Source: a virus. Taken from it: a DNA stretch of 32,005 bases. A program made the position numbers and the translations under genes. The first letter of the stretch is position 1. Each line of letters begins with the position of its first letter. This document shows positions 8,923-16,033 of this stretch, piece by piece. The notes under the pieces were generated by a model. That model saw only the letters and a list, made by a program, of their open reading frames with translations, was not told the DNA's origin and ran no database searches. Location of the stretch: positions 1-32,005 of the IMG/VR virus record IMGVR_UViG_3300032088_002672; one strand, 5' to 3'.

Positions 8923-8947
8923 ACTATCGGCAACCAAAACCTTTATA
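8911..8947. repeat. Divergent promoter element, copy 2
   Basis: This block contains CCCCTATATAATACTATCGG followed by CAACCAAAACCTTTATATG. It duplicates 8745-8780 at a distance of 166 bases. Both outward-facing TATA boxes are intact here. The right half (ATCGGCAAxCAAAACC plus TTTATATGGG) recurs a third time at 9179-9204. Confidence 0.8.
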
Positions 8948-8971
8948 TGGGTGACACCCCTACGATAGAAT
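8942..8971 (+). promoter_or_regulatory. TATA promoter without ATG, driving a predicted RNA
   Basis: TTTATATGGGTGACACCCCT at 8942-8961 nearly matches the leaderless promoter at 9195-9214. At the expected start (about 8972) there is ACAAGG, not ATG, and a strongly folding sequence follows. Confidence 0.65.
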
Positions 8972-9165
8972 ACAAGGCCGTGTGGGTGGAAGGCCCACCA
9001 ACGCTAACCATAGCGTCGAATGCGGGGGCAACCCCGTATATACGGTGAGTAAAGTGCAACGCAACGGAATAGGCAAATAGCCAAACCGCAGAGGAGAGCA
9101 CCGCACCTTACTCAATCCGAGAGGGTCGCACCCGACTAAAACATAGGCACTGCGGCCCTCTCAAT
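8972..9165 (+). ncRNA. Predicted structured RNA of about 195 bases, plus strand
   Basis: The start is inferred from TATA spacing. Helices seen: GGTGG/CCACC (8985-8999); ACGCTA-ACCA-TAGCGT (9001-9016); an 8-bp stem with one G-U pair closing a GCAA (GNRA) tetraloop (9020-9039, with CGGGG/CCCCG at 9023-9036); a long-range 12-bp pairing of 9046-9057 with 9103-9114 with one A-C mismatch, enclosing small hairpins; and a 12-bp stem of 9119-9130 with 9151-9162 (GAGAGGGTCGC/GCGGCCCTCTC, one G-U). No useful ORF spans it. The number of paired elements and the GNRA loop suggest a functional RNA. I could not assign it to tRNA, RNase P, SRP or other known classes. The next promoter begins just after its end. 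Confidence 0.6.
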
Positions 9166-9194
9166 CTCCTTTGATATTATCGGCAATCAAAACC

Positions 9195-9224
9195 TTTATA
9201 TGGGTGATACCCCTACGATTAAAC
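9195..9224 (+). promoter_or_regulatory. Leaderless TATA promoter
   Basis: TTTATATGGGTGATACCCCT then ACGATTAAAC lead directly to ATG 9225. The upstream flank TTATCGGCAATCAAAACC repeats the element at 8923-8940, so the zinc-ribbon gene and the predicted RNA probably share upstream control. Confidence 0.8.
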
Positions 9225-9443
9225 ATGACGGAACACAGATTCATGATAGCCTGCGCCCGATGCGGTTGGAACTTCACAGACCAATACATCAAGAATAACA
9301 CAGATGGAAACATCAGACCGATGTTCGGAGACCAATGTTCATGCGGTGGTATGGTTGAGCGTTATGACTTTGATGAACCAACGCCCGAACCCAAAGGATT
9401 CTTCGCAAGAATGATTGGGGCTTTTCGCAAAAACAACGCATGA
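9225..9443 (+). CDS. Zinc-ribbon protein, 72 residues
   Basis: ATG 9225 is chosen over the longer open frame because it sits 30 bases after the TATA box. Cys10-x2-Cys13 and Cys38-x-Cys40 form a likely zinc-ribbon knuckle pair in an N-terminal domain (CARCGWNF ... QCSCGG). The C-terminal part is basic and aromatic (KGFFARMIGAFRKNN), possibly an amphipathic or nucleic-acid-binding tail. The exact function is not recognisable. Its control region is shared with the two predicted RNAs, which makes a regulatory role possible but unproven. Confidence 0.75.
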   Translation: MTEHRFMIACARCGWNFTDQYIKNNTDGNIRPMFGDQCSCGGMVERYDFDEPTPEPKGFFARMIGAFRKNNA

Positions 9444-9508
9444 AGGTTTGGAACACCGATAGGTTTTCGAGTCCTTCACCTTCGATTTGTCCGAATCGTC
9501 CGAATCTT

Positions 9509-9529
9509 TAACCCCCCTACGGGGGGTTA
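9509..9529 (+). terminator. Strong hairpin, possible terminator
   Basis: TAACCCCCC-TAC-GGGGGGTTA forms a 9-bp stem with a 3-base loop. A second hairpin (GACCCT-GACTT-AGGGTC, 9542-9558) follows. It lies 65 bases after the zinc-ribbon gene. No long T-run follows, so it may equally block readthrough or serve as a regulatory or replication structure. Confidence 0.45.
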
Positions 9530-9559
9530 TGGGTTTCGATTGACCCTGACTTAGGGTCT

Positions 9560-9663
9560 TACAGACATATATGTTAGTTATTGTGTGTGTGTATAATGTA
9601 GGGAAGGTAAAGTATCGAATTAAACGAGATGGTTAAGAAGGTGGGTGCATCGTGGTGAGAGGC
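9560..9663 (+). promoter_or_regulatory. Upstream region of the AAA+ ATPase gene
   Basis: A short alternating stretch (GTGTGTGTGTATAATG, about 9583-9598) is followed by GTTAAGAAGGTGGGTG at 9632-9647, which resembles the GTTAAGTAGGTGGG promoter boxes at 16029 and 26965. ATG 9664 lies 32 bases after that box, and GAGAGG stands 4 bases before it. GTG codons at 9652 and 9655 are alternative starts. Confidence 0.45.
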
Positions 9664-11670
9664 ATGAACCCCGACTTCCAAGTACACCAATCGACAGAAT
9701 CCTCCTCGGATTTTCTGTTTCAAATAAATGAAATGGCTGTCCGTCTCACCTTTTTGTCTTCGACTAAGGGACGCATGGAGTTCTCGGCTGACATTGGTGG
9801 AGAGCCAATGGGCAAGGTCAATGTTCTCTCACAGCACAGCATAGCCCGCATGGCTAAGGCAGTCTGTGACGATAAGGACGAGATTGAAGAGTTCAAGCAA
9901 ACCTTCCTGAAAGCAGGTGTCATCCTCCGTGAAGGGACTTATGTCGTAGCGACCATCGAGGATAAGAAAGACGCCGAGATTGATGCCCTGTTGGGTGAAA
10001 CATCAACCTACGGAGAGATTGAAGAAAAGTCAATCAAGGAGTTCTTGGGACAGCGTCACTTGGTCGATAAAATTAACAGGATTCTCCACGAGAGCCGTGA
10101 GACTCCGTTCGTCGGCGACGATGCAAACCTACTCCTCACATTCCTCGTATTCCTGTCCTGTAAGACCGACAATCCGCTCAACCTTGAGATGATTGGGCAG
10201 TCAGCGAGCGGCAAGACATACATGACGCTAACGGCCCGCAACGGCTTCCCTAAGAGCATGATTATGGTGCTTGCAGGTGCTTCAAAAGAGGCTCTCAAGT
10301 ACGACTATGACGAGGTCGATGAGGACGGCAATTTCATCGTGAATGTCGATGGCCGTTGCATCGTCGTCTTGGAGAAGGACGAATCCTATGCGTTCATCAA
10401 GAAAATGAAACCGATTATGTCGGGGGACGATGACGAACTTGTTTGGAAAACGCCCATCAAGAACGAGTTATCGGGCGAGATAGAGACACGAGACTTCATC
10501 ATCAGGGGACGACCATCATTCATCACTTTGACGACTCGCAATCCAAACGAGCAAGAGCAAATCACCCGTCAATTGATTATGACACCCGACACCACAGTCG
10601 AGAAGGTCAATTCTGTGGTCAAGAACACCTTGCTCGCTAAGGCTCGACCCGAACAATTCACAGTCCACCCTGACCTGAAAATGCTCCAAGCCGCCATGCT
10701 GTCTTTGAAGCGATACCGTGTCCGCAACATATTCGCTCCACTCATGGTTGATTTTTTCCCTGCTCGCAACGCTCAACATCAGCGTGACATTGGCAAGGTG
10801 CTGTCGATTATCGACGCCGTGACGCTCTTGCATCAGAACCAACGAGTCGTTCAAAAAGACGCTCATGGCAATGAGTTCCTGCTATCCTCAATCGAGGACA
10901 ATGTCATCGGCCTACTTCTCTGTGACTTGGTCTTGAGAGCGAGCCTGTCGGGTGTCCCTGACGACTCATGGACGGTGTACCAACAGATGAACGCCATGTC
11001 AGAGGCCAAGCGTCCACTAACGGAGGACAACATTCTACAATGGCTCGGACTGCACGCATTCACCATCAGCAAGAACGCACTCAAGGAGAAGCACTTGCCA
11101 ACCCTTGAAGACGCAGGTCTGATTGAGGTCGGTCGTCGTGGTGGCGGTCGTGGTGGCGGCAAGAAGTCCTACAAATTGGTCAAGTCCCGTGAGGGGTTGA
11201 TGGACGACTACGCTCTCGCACCACTGTTTATCGAAGCGGCTTCCAACAATCTACCATCTCTCGCAGTCGAGTTCGACGATGTGATTTCAAAAGCCGAAGC
11301 CGCTTTGTCCGCATTCCCCCTCAAGGGTGAAGACAGCAACCTACTACGCTCGATAGGATGCAAGACGAAGGAACAGTCGAATGTTTGGCGTTCGCTATTT
11401 TTGCCATCGTACCTCCGACCTTCGGGCAAAGGAACTCTCCTTTGGGACATCGTCGGCAAGGATTCTAAGCACCGCAAGTCTCTGTTCAAGGGTGACGCTT
11501 GGTTCTCGTCCAAGCACTCGGCGACAGACGCATTGGCTGAACGCCGTGAAGTCAAAGAAGCAATCAAGACAGCCTCGCAGTCAGGCGAATTGGGCGACGA
11601 CGACCTATGGGAAGCCATGATGGAGGCACAGTTAAACCGCATCTCAGACGACCCTGAAAGTGGGGTTTGA
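9664..11670 (+). CDS. AAA+ helicase-like ATPase (MCM- or primase-helicase-like)
   Basis: Protein of 668 residues from ATG 9664; two in-frame GTGs lie 9 and 12 bases upstream. Walker A is GQSASGKT (178-185), Walker B CIVVLEKDE (232-240), and FITLTTRN (286-293) looks like sensor 1 with a terminal Asn. A helical N-terminal domain precedes the ATPase. Residues about 450-500 look like a winged helix (ILQWLGLHAFTISKNAL ... LEDAGLIEVG), then a basic Gly-rich stretch GRRGGGRGGGKKSY. This arrangement is seen in replicative AAA+ helicases of archaeal plasmids and viruses. The next gene is the SSB, which supports a replicative role. The exact family (MCM or another superfamily 3/6 helicase) cannot be settled by eye. 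Confidence 0.65.
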   Translation: MNPDFQVHQSTESSSDFLFQINEMAVRLTFLSSTKGRMEFSADIGGEPMGKVNVLSQHSIARMAKAVCDDKDEIEEFKQTFLKAGVILREGTYVVATIEDKKDAEIDALLGETSTYGEIEEKSIKEFLGQRHLVDKINRILHESRETPFVGDDANLLLTFLVFLSCKTDNPLNLEMIGQSASGKTYMTLTARNGFPKSMIMVLAGASKEALKYDYDEVDEDGNFIVNVDGRCIVVLEKDESYAFIKKMKPIMSGDDDELVWKTPIKNELSGEIETRDFIIRGRPSFITLTTRNPNEQEQITRQLIMTPDTTVEKVNSVVKNTLLAKARPEQFTVHPDLKMLQAAMLSLKRYRVRNIFAPLMVDFFPARNAQHQRDIGKVLSIIDAVTLLHQNQRVVQKDAHGNEFLLSSIEDNVIGLLLCDLVLRASLSGVPDDSWTVYQQMNAMSEAKRPLTEDNILQWLGLHAFTISKNALKEKHLPTLEDAGLIEVGRRGGGRGGGKKSYKLVKSREGLMDDYALAPLFIEAASNNLPSLAVEFDDVISKAEAALSAFPLKGEDSNLLRSIGCKTKEQSNVWRSLFLPSYLRPSGKGTLLWDIVGKDSKHRKSLFKGDAWFSSKHSATDALAERREVKEAIKTASQSGELGDDDLWEAMMEAQLNRISDDPESGV

Positions 11671-11679
11671 ACTGTTTCT

Positions 11680-11726
11680 TTCATATAGGTGGGGGAGACT
11701 TGGGAAAATTACAGGAGACACCAATT
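11680..11726 (+). promoter_or_regulatory. TATA promoter with SD-containing leader
   Basis: TTCATATAGGTGGG at 11680-11693 predicts a start near 11710. The ATG is 17 bases further, preceded by ACAGGAGACACC, which contains a ribosome-site-like AGGAG. This is one of a few units that are not leaderless. Confidence 0.6.
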
Positions 11727-12866
11727 ATGGCATCAAAGACCCTACCGAAGAGCGTGCAGAGCAGACTACAACCTTTCATCGACAAAGGAATCCAAAATGG
11801 AATCTTTTCAGATGAGCAACCTGTGGTGGCACTGTACCGAAGAAAAGCGCAAGAACTCAAAGAAACCGTCACAGAACTCGGCGGCATGAAGAATGCGAAC
11901 GCACAGCGATTCGTTGCTAACTGCGTACTCACCGACCTATCCGCAATGCTACGACAGAAGTCGTACATGGCTCACCTTGACATTTGGTCTGTTGATTCAC
12001 GAATGACCCGCACAGGCCGTGCTATGGCTAATGTGTTCGGCCAAGTCGTCGTTGAAGACGGTGACTCGACTATGGATGCGGCACTCTTCAAAATGTCCCT
12101 ATGGGACGAAGACGCTTCTCTCGCTGACGACCTCAGTGGTGGACTGCAATATGTTGCATCCATCTCATGCAAGAACCTCGACCGTGAGATTCTTGACCTT
12201 CGCCCTCTCTCAGGAATGACGATTTTCACCGAAGAAGAACACGAGCACGGCGACCGTGCCGAACTACTTCGTGAAACCTACGATGTGACACCAATTGCTC
12301 AATTGGAGGACGACATTTCACGCAACCGTAGCGACTATCGCTTGGTTGAAGCGACTGTGTCCTATGCAGGTGTTCAACAGTCCAAGACAGGGAACTCCTT
12401 CGGCAAAATGTTGCTCAAGGACGAATCCACCATGACACTTGAAGCGATTGAATCAGGCGAAGGCTTGATGCTCAACGCTCTCTGTGACACGGACACCGCC
12501 AACCGCTTCGGCAAGTACAGCGAAGTCTTGGCCCTCGTGACCACTTCAATGTCCGACCAATACGGGCTATCGGCTACAATCGAATCCGCTGTCGGAGTCG
12601 TTGTCATTGCTCCTCCACGAGTCGAAGCACCAAAGTCAGGTGACGACTCTGAGGACAACGCATCGGACTACTTCAACACCAATGTCGAGACAATCGACCT
12701 CGATGACGACTCCTCCGAGGAGACCGTCGAAGAGACCGTTGAAGAGACCGTTGAAGACGCTCCTGCGCCGTCCAAGAAGGACACGAAGGCCGAAGCACCC
12801 AAAGAGGGTGAAGAAGGTTGGACTGCCGAAGGCGACGACGAAGAATGGGACGACGATTGGGATTGA
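11727..12866 (+). CDS. Single-stranded DNA-binding protein, RPA/SSB-like with acidic tail
   Basis: Protein of 379 residues. ATG 11727 is preferred over the upstream open frame because of the AGGAG site. Two beta-rich segments look like OB folds: residues about 90-165 (GRAMANVFGQVVVEDG ... GLQYVASISCKNL) and about 205-285 (RLVEATVSYAGVQQSKTG ... EVLALVTTSM). From about residue 310 the chain is low-complexity and acidic, with three copies of a 4-residue EETV unit encoded by 12-base repeats (about 12718-12756). It ends in DDEEWDDDWD, like the acidic protein-interaction tips of SSBs. Position between the AAA+ ATPase and the Sak4-like and nuclease genes fits a replication/recombination SSB. The fold assignment rests on pattern, not search. 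Confidence 0.6.
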   Translation: MASKTLPKSVQSRLQPFIDKGIQNGIFSDEQPVVALYRRKAQELKETVTELGGMKNANAQRFVANCVLTDLSAMLRQKSYMAHLDIWSVDSRMTRTGRAMANVFGQVVVEDGDSTMDAALFKMSLWDEDASLADDLSGGLQYVASISCKNLDREILDLRPLSGMTIFTEEEHEHGDRAELLRETYDVTPIAQLEDDISRNRSDYRLVEATVSYAGVQQSKTGNSFGKMLLKDESTMTLEAIESGEGLMLNALCDTDTANRFGKYSEVLALVTTSMSDQYGLSATIESAVGVVVIAPPRVEAPKSGDDSEDNASDYFNTNVETIDLDDDSSEETVEETVEETVEDAPAPSKKDTKAEAPKEGEEGWTAEGDDEEWDDDWD

Positions 12867-12881
12867 ATCTCAATTCCCTGA

Positions 12882-12899
12882 CACTCATGGGTGAGTGTA
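12882..12899 (+). terminator. Hairpin after the SSB gene, possible terminator
   Basis: ACACTCA-TGGG-TGAGTGT, a perfect 7-bp stem, lies 16 bases after the SSB stop and is followed by pyrimidine-rich DNA with T-runs (about 12922-12957, TTTTTT and TTTCTTT), as expected for archaeal termination. Confidence 0.5.
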
Positions 12900-12983
12900 G
12901 GTTTTCACCATCACAGGTTGCTTTCCACTTTTTTCGGCTCTCTGTGCGTTTCTTTCGCCTGCACTCGCCCTCCTACTCATGGG

Positions 12984-13013
12984 GGGTCGGGGTTTGGGGT
13001 TATTCCCCGACCC
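12984..13013 (+). other. GC-rich 9-bp hairpin in a 196-base gene-free gap
   Basis: GGGTCGGGG (12984-12992) pairs perfectly with CCCCGACCC (13005-13013) around a 12-base loop. The 5' side is G-rich with several G-runs. It stands between the putative terminator and the next promoter. It may be a second terminator, an insulator or a replication structure. Confidence 0.45.
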
Positions 13014-13032
13014 GCCACCTTTAGACACAACG

Positions 13033-13062
13033 CTTATATAGGTGTGACCCATAGGATAAAAC
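13033..13062 (+). promoter_or_regulatory. Leaderless TATA promoter
   Basis: CTTATATAGGTGTGACCCAT then AGGATAAAAC leads straight to ATG 13063, 30 bases after the start of the box. Confidence 0.8.
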
Positions 13063-13248
13063 ATGCCTAAAGACATACACAAATGGGTCGAAGAGACCCG
13101 ACGACGACAACACATGACTCAACGAATCGACGCATTAGAGGCCGAGATTGAAGAACTTAACACTCAGATTGCTGAGAAGAACAAAGCCGTCGCCATGCTC
13201 ATAAGAGCACGGACTCTCAGCATTGATAAAGCCCGACGCTCTGAATGA
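13063..13248 (+). CDS. Small coiled-coil protein, 61 residues
   Basis: The start coincides with the predicted transcription start. The chain is almost entirely charged heptad-like helix (IDALEAEIEELNTQIAEKNK at residues about 23-42), so a short dimeric or trimeric coiled coil is likely. A basic N-terminus (VEETRRRQHM) precedes it. I recognise no family. It is separated by its own promoter from the Sak4-like gene downstream. Confidence 0.65.
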   Translation: MPKDIHKWVEETRRRQHMTQRIDALEAEIEELNTQIAEKNKAVAMLIRARTLSIDKARRSE

Positions 13249-13252
13249 ACCC

Positions 13253-13282
13253 TTCATATAGGTGGGTGTGCTAATTCACCTC
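13253..13282 (+). promoter_or_regulatory. Leaderless TATA promoter
   Basis: TTCATATAGGTGGGTGTGC with ATG 13283 exactly 30 bases after the box start. GTG 13262, in frame upstream, would lie inside the promoter, which argues for ATG 13283. Confidence 0.7.
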
Positions 13283-14170
13283 ATGGCACGCAAGAAGAAG
13301 GCACAGGCATACGCAGACCTAATCGCATCATGCGACACAGGCGACTCGATGATTAAGAACAGACCCCGACACATCAAGTTACAGGGTTTCAGCGGAGCAG
13401 GCAAGTCCACATGGGGCTTGACTTTCTTCTCTCACCACGCTAAGGATTTGAAGCCCGAAGAGGCTCTCATGTGCATCATCGACTGTGACCTTGAAGGCCA
13501 AGCCGACTTGATTGCTCGTGATGAAATCGTCACACCCAATCTCCGCTCTCGCATCCTACGAAAGGTATGCCGAACACCCGACGAAGTGAATGATATTTCA
13601 CTCGCTTTCATCGACCTGATGCGCCAACACCAAGAGGAATATCCTGACGGTGTGCGAGTCATGGTCATGGAGAACGAAGGTGCGTATTACCTGTCCTGCC
13701 GTGAGCATTACTCCGTCAGCGTACATGGTAAGACCGAGGGCGAACTCTTGCTCTCACGGCAACAGGAGGCTATCTCACAGGGCAAGAAAACATTGCCTGC
13801 CTATGCTGAGGGTCAAATGCACGCATACAAAGTCATCAACAAATTGTTCTACTCGCCGTATGAGCGATTGAAAATTGGTGGCGAGATGTATAACTATCAC
13901 TTCCTCAGTACGGTGCTTCTCAAGACCAAGACCGAGAACTACGGCACACCCAACGAGAACCGTGTGGTGCTCGCCGCAGGTCGTCCTGACATGACCGACC
14001 CCCTATTCGACTGGATAGTCGAGATGACTCAGCAACAGCGCACAGTCAAGGGTGAAATTGAAAGCCGACACTTTGCTCACATCAAAAAGAGCCGAGCCTG
14101 CAAACCATTCAGATTGGAGAATCCATCCCAAGAACGATTTTGGAAAGCAGTCGAAAAGTCATCTCAATGA
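13283..14170 (+). CDS. RecA-fold P-loop ATPase, Sak4-like recombinase candidate
   Basis: Protein of 295 residues. Walker A is GFSGAGKST (35-43), preceded by a beta strand (HIKLQ). MCIIDCDLEG (about 63-72) is the next strand and may carry an acidic catalytic residue, and VRVMVMENEG is the likely Walker B strand with acidic residues. The size, single RecA-like domain and context (SSB upstream, RecB/Cas4-like nuclease downstream) match phage Sak4/RadA-like annealing or strand-exchange ATPases. A DNA-packaging or other P-loop NTPase is the alternative. The stop is 9 bases before the next ATG, so the two genes form one unit. Confidence 0.55.
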   Translation: MARKKKAQAYADLIASCDTGDSMIKNRPRHIKLQGFSGAGKSTWGLTFFSHHAKDLKPEEALMCIIDCDLEGQADLIARDEIVTPNLRSRILRKVCRTPDEVNDISLAFIDLMRQHQEEYPDGVRVMVMENEGAYYLSCREHYSVSVHGKTEGELLLSRQQEAISQGKKTLPAYAEGQMHAYKVINKLFYSPYERLKIGGEMYNYHFLSTVLLKTKTENYGTPNENRVVLAAGRPDMTDPLFDWIVEMTQQQRTVKGEIESRHFAHIKKSRACKPFRLENPSQERFWKAVEKSSQ

Positions 14171-14179
14171 GGCATTAAA

Positions 14180-15415
14180 ATGCGAGTTCCCTACATATCC
14201 GCTTCACGGTTGAAAACAGCGCAGGAATGCTCTCTCAAGTACCATTTCCACTACGAAGAACCCAACGCCGATGCTCAAGCATTGAAGGAGGTTGGCAACC
14301 ATCGTGACAACAGCCAAGCAGGGCGCATGGGGAACAATGTTCACGACGCTCTTGAGCGTTGGCGAACACCTGACCCTGAGACGGGCAAGACACCGAAGCC
14401 CTCATTCGGCCGACTAATGACCTACTACAAAGAAGTCAATGCCGAGCGTGAAGTGGACTTTGCGTTCTATGAAGACGGCAAGAAAATGCTCAAGCGTTGG
14501 TTCGACCGTCGTGGTCGAGACCCCGTTCGTGTGCTTTACTGCGAGCGTATGTTTGGTTCGTTCGACCCCCTTATCGGGCCGCATATCCTTGAGAGGACAG
14601 GTACGCCCGTTCTCGGTTTCATTGACCTCATCATCGAACATAAGGATGGCACTATCGAACTGATTGACTACAAAACCCAACGGCTCGACATAACACAGGC
14701 AGAGGCTGACCACTCGGTTCAAGCCGCAATATACCTCGCAGTGGCCCGTGAATGGTGGCCTGACAGACCAATTCAATTCACCTTTGACCTACAACGACAT
14801 GGCACAGTTACGACCGTGTGGACTGATGAGAGGCTTGAGACCTTCAAGGACTGGCTACACGGCCAATACGAGTCCATTCTCGCCGTTGATTCGTCTGACA
14901 CCATGAAAGTACCTGCTGAGATAGGCAAGGGCTGTCAGTGGTGCTCGTACAGCCCGATATGCCCGAAGGCTCAATCACTGCTTCAAAACGGTGCGTGGGA
15001 CATGCTCACGCCGAACCTCGATGGAGACCTCAATGACATGCTCGACGAACTGGCAACAATCAAGGCGAGCAAGGCCATGCTTGAGAAGCGCAAAAAGGCT
15101 ATCGACAATCATATCAAGACCGAGGTATTCGACCGCACCATGAAGGTCGAAGACTGTAAAACCGAGACTGACAATTGGTCGATTGAGTGGAGAGAACAAA
15201 ACCGCCGCTCGTACATTCCTTCTGAGGTTCAGCGTCTCGTACCACCGAATGTGTTCGGAACTATGGTGTCCTTATCGAACTCAGCAGTCGATAGGGTCTT
15301 GCCTATTCTTCCCGATGATGTTGCCGACGCAATCAAGAGAACTCAAATTGTCAAACCCCAACGCATGCTTATCATCAAGCCAAAGGAGAGCGGGGATGAC
15401 GACCAAGACCAATGA
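14180..15415 (+). CDS. PD-(D/E)XK nuclease, RecB/Cas4 family with Fe-S cysteines
   Basis: Protein of 411 residues. It begins with SASRLKTAQECSLKYHFHY, the typical start of RecB/Cas4-like nucleases, with Cys17. His55 (GNNVHDALE), Asp149 (GFIDLI), Asp163-x-Lys165 (LIDYKT) and Gln181...Tyr185 (QAAIY) make up the metal-dependent active site. Cys252, Cys255 and Cys261 with Cys17 match the four iron-sulphur ligands of Cas4/AddB-type enzymes. The C-terminal 140 residues contain a predicted coiled segment (LDELATIKASKAMLEKRKKA) and are unassigned. It probably resects or processes DNA ends together with the upstream ATPase. There is no CRISPR array here, so a Cas4 adaptation role is not implied. GAGGC before the ATG is a likely ribosome site. 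Confidence 0.85.
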   Translation: MRVPYISASRLKTAQECSLKYHFHYEEPNADAQALKEVGNHRDNSQAGRMGNNVHDALERWRTPDPETGKTPKPSFGRLMTYYKEVNAEREVDFAFYEDGKKMLKRWFDRRGRDPVRVLYCERMFGSFDPLIGPHILERTGTPVLGFIDLIIEHKDGTIELIDYKTQRLDITQAEADHSVQAAIYLAVAREWWPDRPIQFTFDLQRHGTVTTVWTDERLETFKDWLHGQYESILAVDSSDTMKVPAEIGKGCQWCSYSPICPKAQSLLQNGAWDMLTPNLDGDLNDMLDELATIKASKAMLEKRKKAIDNHIKTEVFDRTMKVEDCKTETDNWSIEWREQNRRSYIPSEVQRLVPPNVFGTMVSLSNSAVDRVLPILPDDVADAIKRTQIVKPQRMLIIKPKESGDDDQDQ

Positions 15416-15740
15416 CGACGAAGACCATGTCCCGTCGTCGAAGTACGGCAAGCGGCGAAAGGGCCGTTTAGGTAAATCGGATGGTCGCAATGTCCGTCGT
15501 CTTTGGGCCGCCATGATTGAAGCAGGTGCAGTGTTCCCCGAAGGAACTCCAATATCAACAGGCGAGATACTCACGCTCGATAACCAACCGTTTGAGATGA
15601 ACAGGTTATCGAACCACTTAGCCAAGAAGCCTCACCTGTTCTTCAACGCAGGCTCAGTCAGAATCGCTTCACTGGATGGCCGAACCAAGTACCCTCAGAA
15701 GGTTTGGCTCGCCTATCCCGACGCATACGATGAAGTATAG
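15396..15740 (+). CDS. Possible winged-helix DNA-binding protein, 114 residues
   Basis: The open frame extends far upstream inside the nuclease gene, but ATG 15396, preceded by AAGGAGAGCGGGG, is the sensible start and overlaps the nuclease gene by 20 bases. The N-terminus is acidic then strongly basic (SSKYGKRRKGRLGKSDGR). Residues about 37-114 (RRLWAAMIEAGAVF ... NRLSNHLAKKPHLFF ... YPQKVWLAYPD) have helix-helix-beta character like a small winged helix. It is translationally coupled to the nuclease. The function is unknown; a DNA-binding accessory protein is inferred. Confidence 0.65.
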   Translation: MTTKTNDDEDHVPSSKYGKRRKGRLGKSDGRNVRRLWAAMIEAGAVFPEGTPISTGEILTLDNQPFEMNRLSNHLAKKPHLFFNAGSVRIASLDGRTKYPQKVWLAYPDAYDEV

Positions 15741-15748
15741 TCGGCATC

Positions 15749-15778
15749 TTTATATAGGTGATAGCCCTACGATTAAAC
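15749..15778 (+). promoter_or_regulatory. Leaderless TATA promoter
   Basis: TTTATATAGGTGATAGCCCT then ACGATTAAAC leads directly to ATG 15779, the clearest example of the consensus in this window. Confidence 0.85.
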
Positions 15779-16033
15779 ATGGCGAGACTAACACCCATAC
15801 AGAAAAACGCAATGCAATGGTTCACCGAAGGCTACACATACATTGAATGTGACCCTCGTGGATGGAAACCATACAAAATACAGACCATCCGCTCTCTCAT
15901 CAAGAAGGGCTATATCGAAGTCGATGAACCACCCTACAAATTGGAAGACCCATACCTTGCGACCGATTCGGTCAAGGTTCTCATCCCCGTTCCTCTTGAC
16001 CCAAAGCACTTCCTTTCCCGCAAGTCCCGTTAA
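15779..16033 (+). CDS. Small protein, possible helix-turn-helix, 84 residues
   Basis: The start is set by the leaderless promoter. Residues about 5-50 (TPIQKNAMQWFTEGYTYIEC ... KIQTIRSLIKKGYIEVD) read like a winged helix with a recognition helix and a beta wing: T-I-R-S-L-I-K-K-G-Y-I-E-V is typical. The rest is Pro-rich. It may be a transcription regulator or a DNA-binding accessory; no partner is visible. The stop TAA (16031-16033) is part of the next promoter box. Confidence 0.65.
   Translation: MARLTPIQKNAMQWFTEGYTYIECDPRGWKPYKIQTIRSLIKKGYIEVDEPPYKLEDPYLATDSVKVLIPVPLDPKHFLSRKSR

Noticed and set aside
9119-9135. tRNA T-arm-like GGGTCGCACCC
   Set aside because: No acceptor stem, D arm or anticodon arm of tRNA geometry fits around it.
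8972-9165. RNase P or SRP RNA
   Set aside because: GAGTAAAGTGC resembles the conserved GAGGAAAGTCC of RNase P slightly, but the partner motif ACAGAA and the overall length are missing; SRP signature loops are also absent.
9583-9598. GT-dinucleotide run as a recombination site
   Set aside because: Only about five units; too short to claim anything beyond local composition.
14180-15415. Cas4 of a CRISPR system
   Set aside because: No CRISPR repeats, Cas1 or Cas2 genes are present; stand-alone Cas4-like nucleases are common in archaeal viruses.
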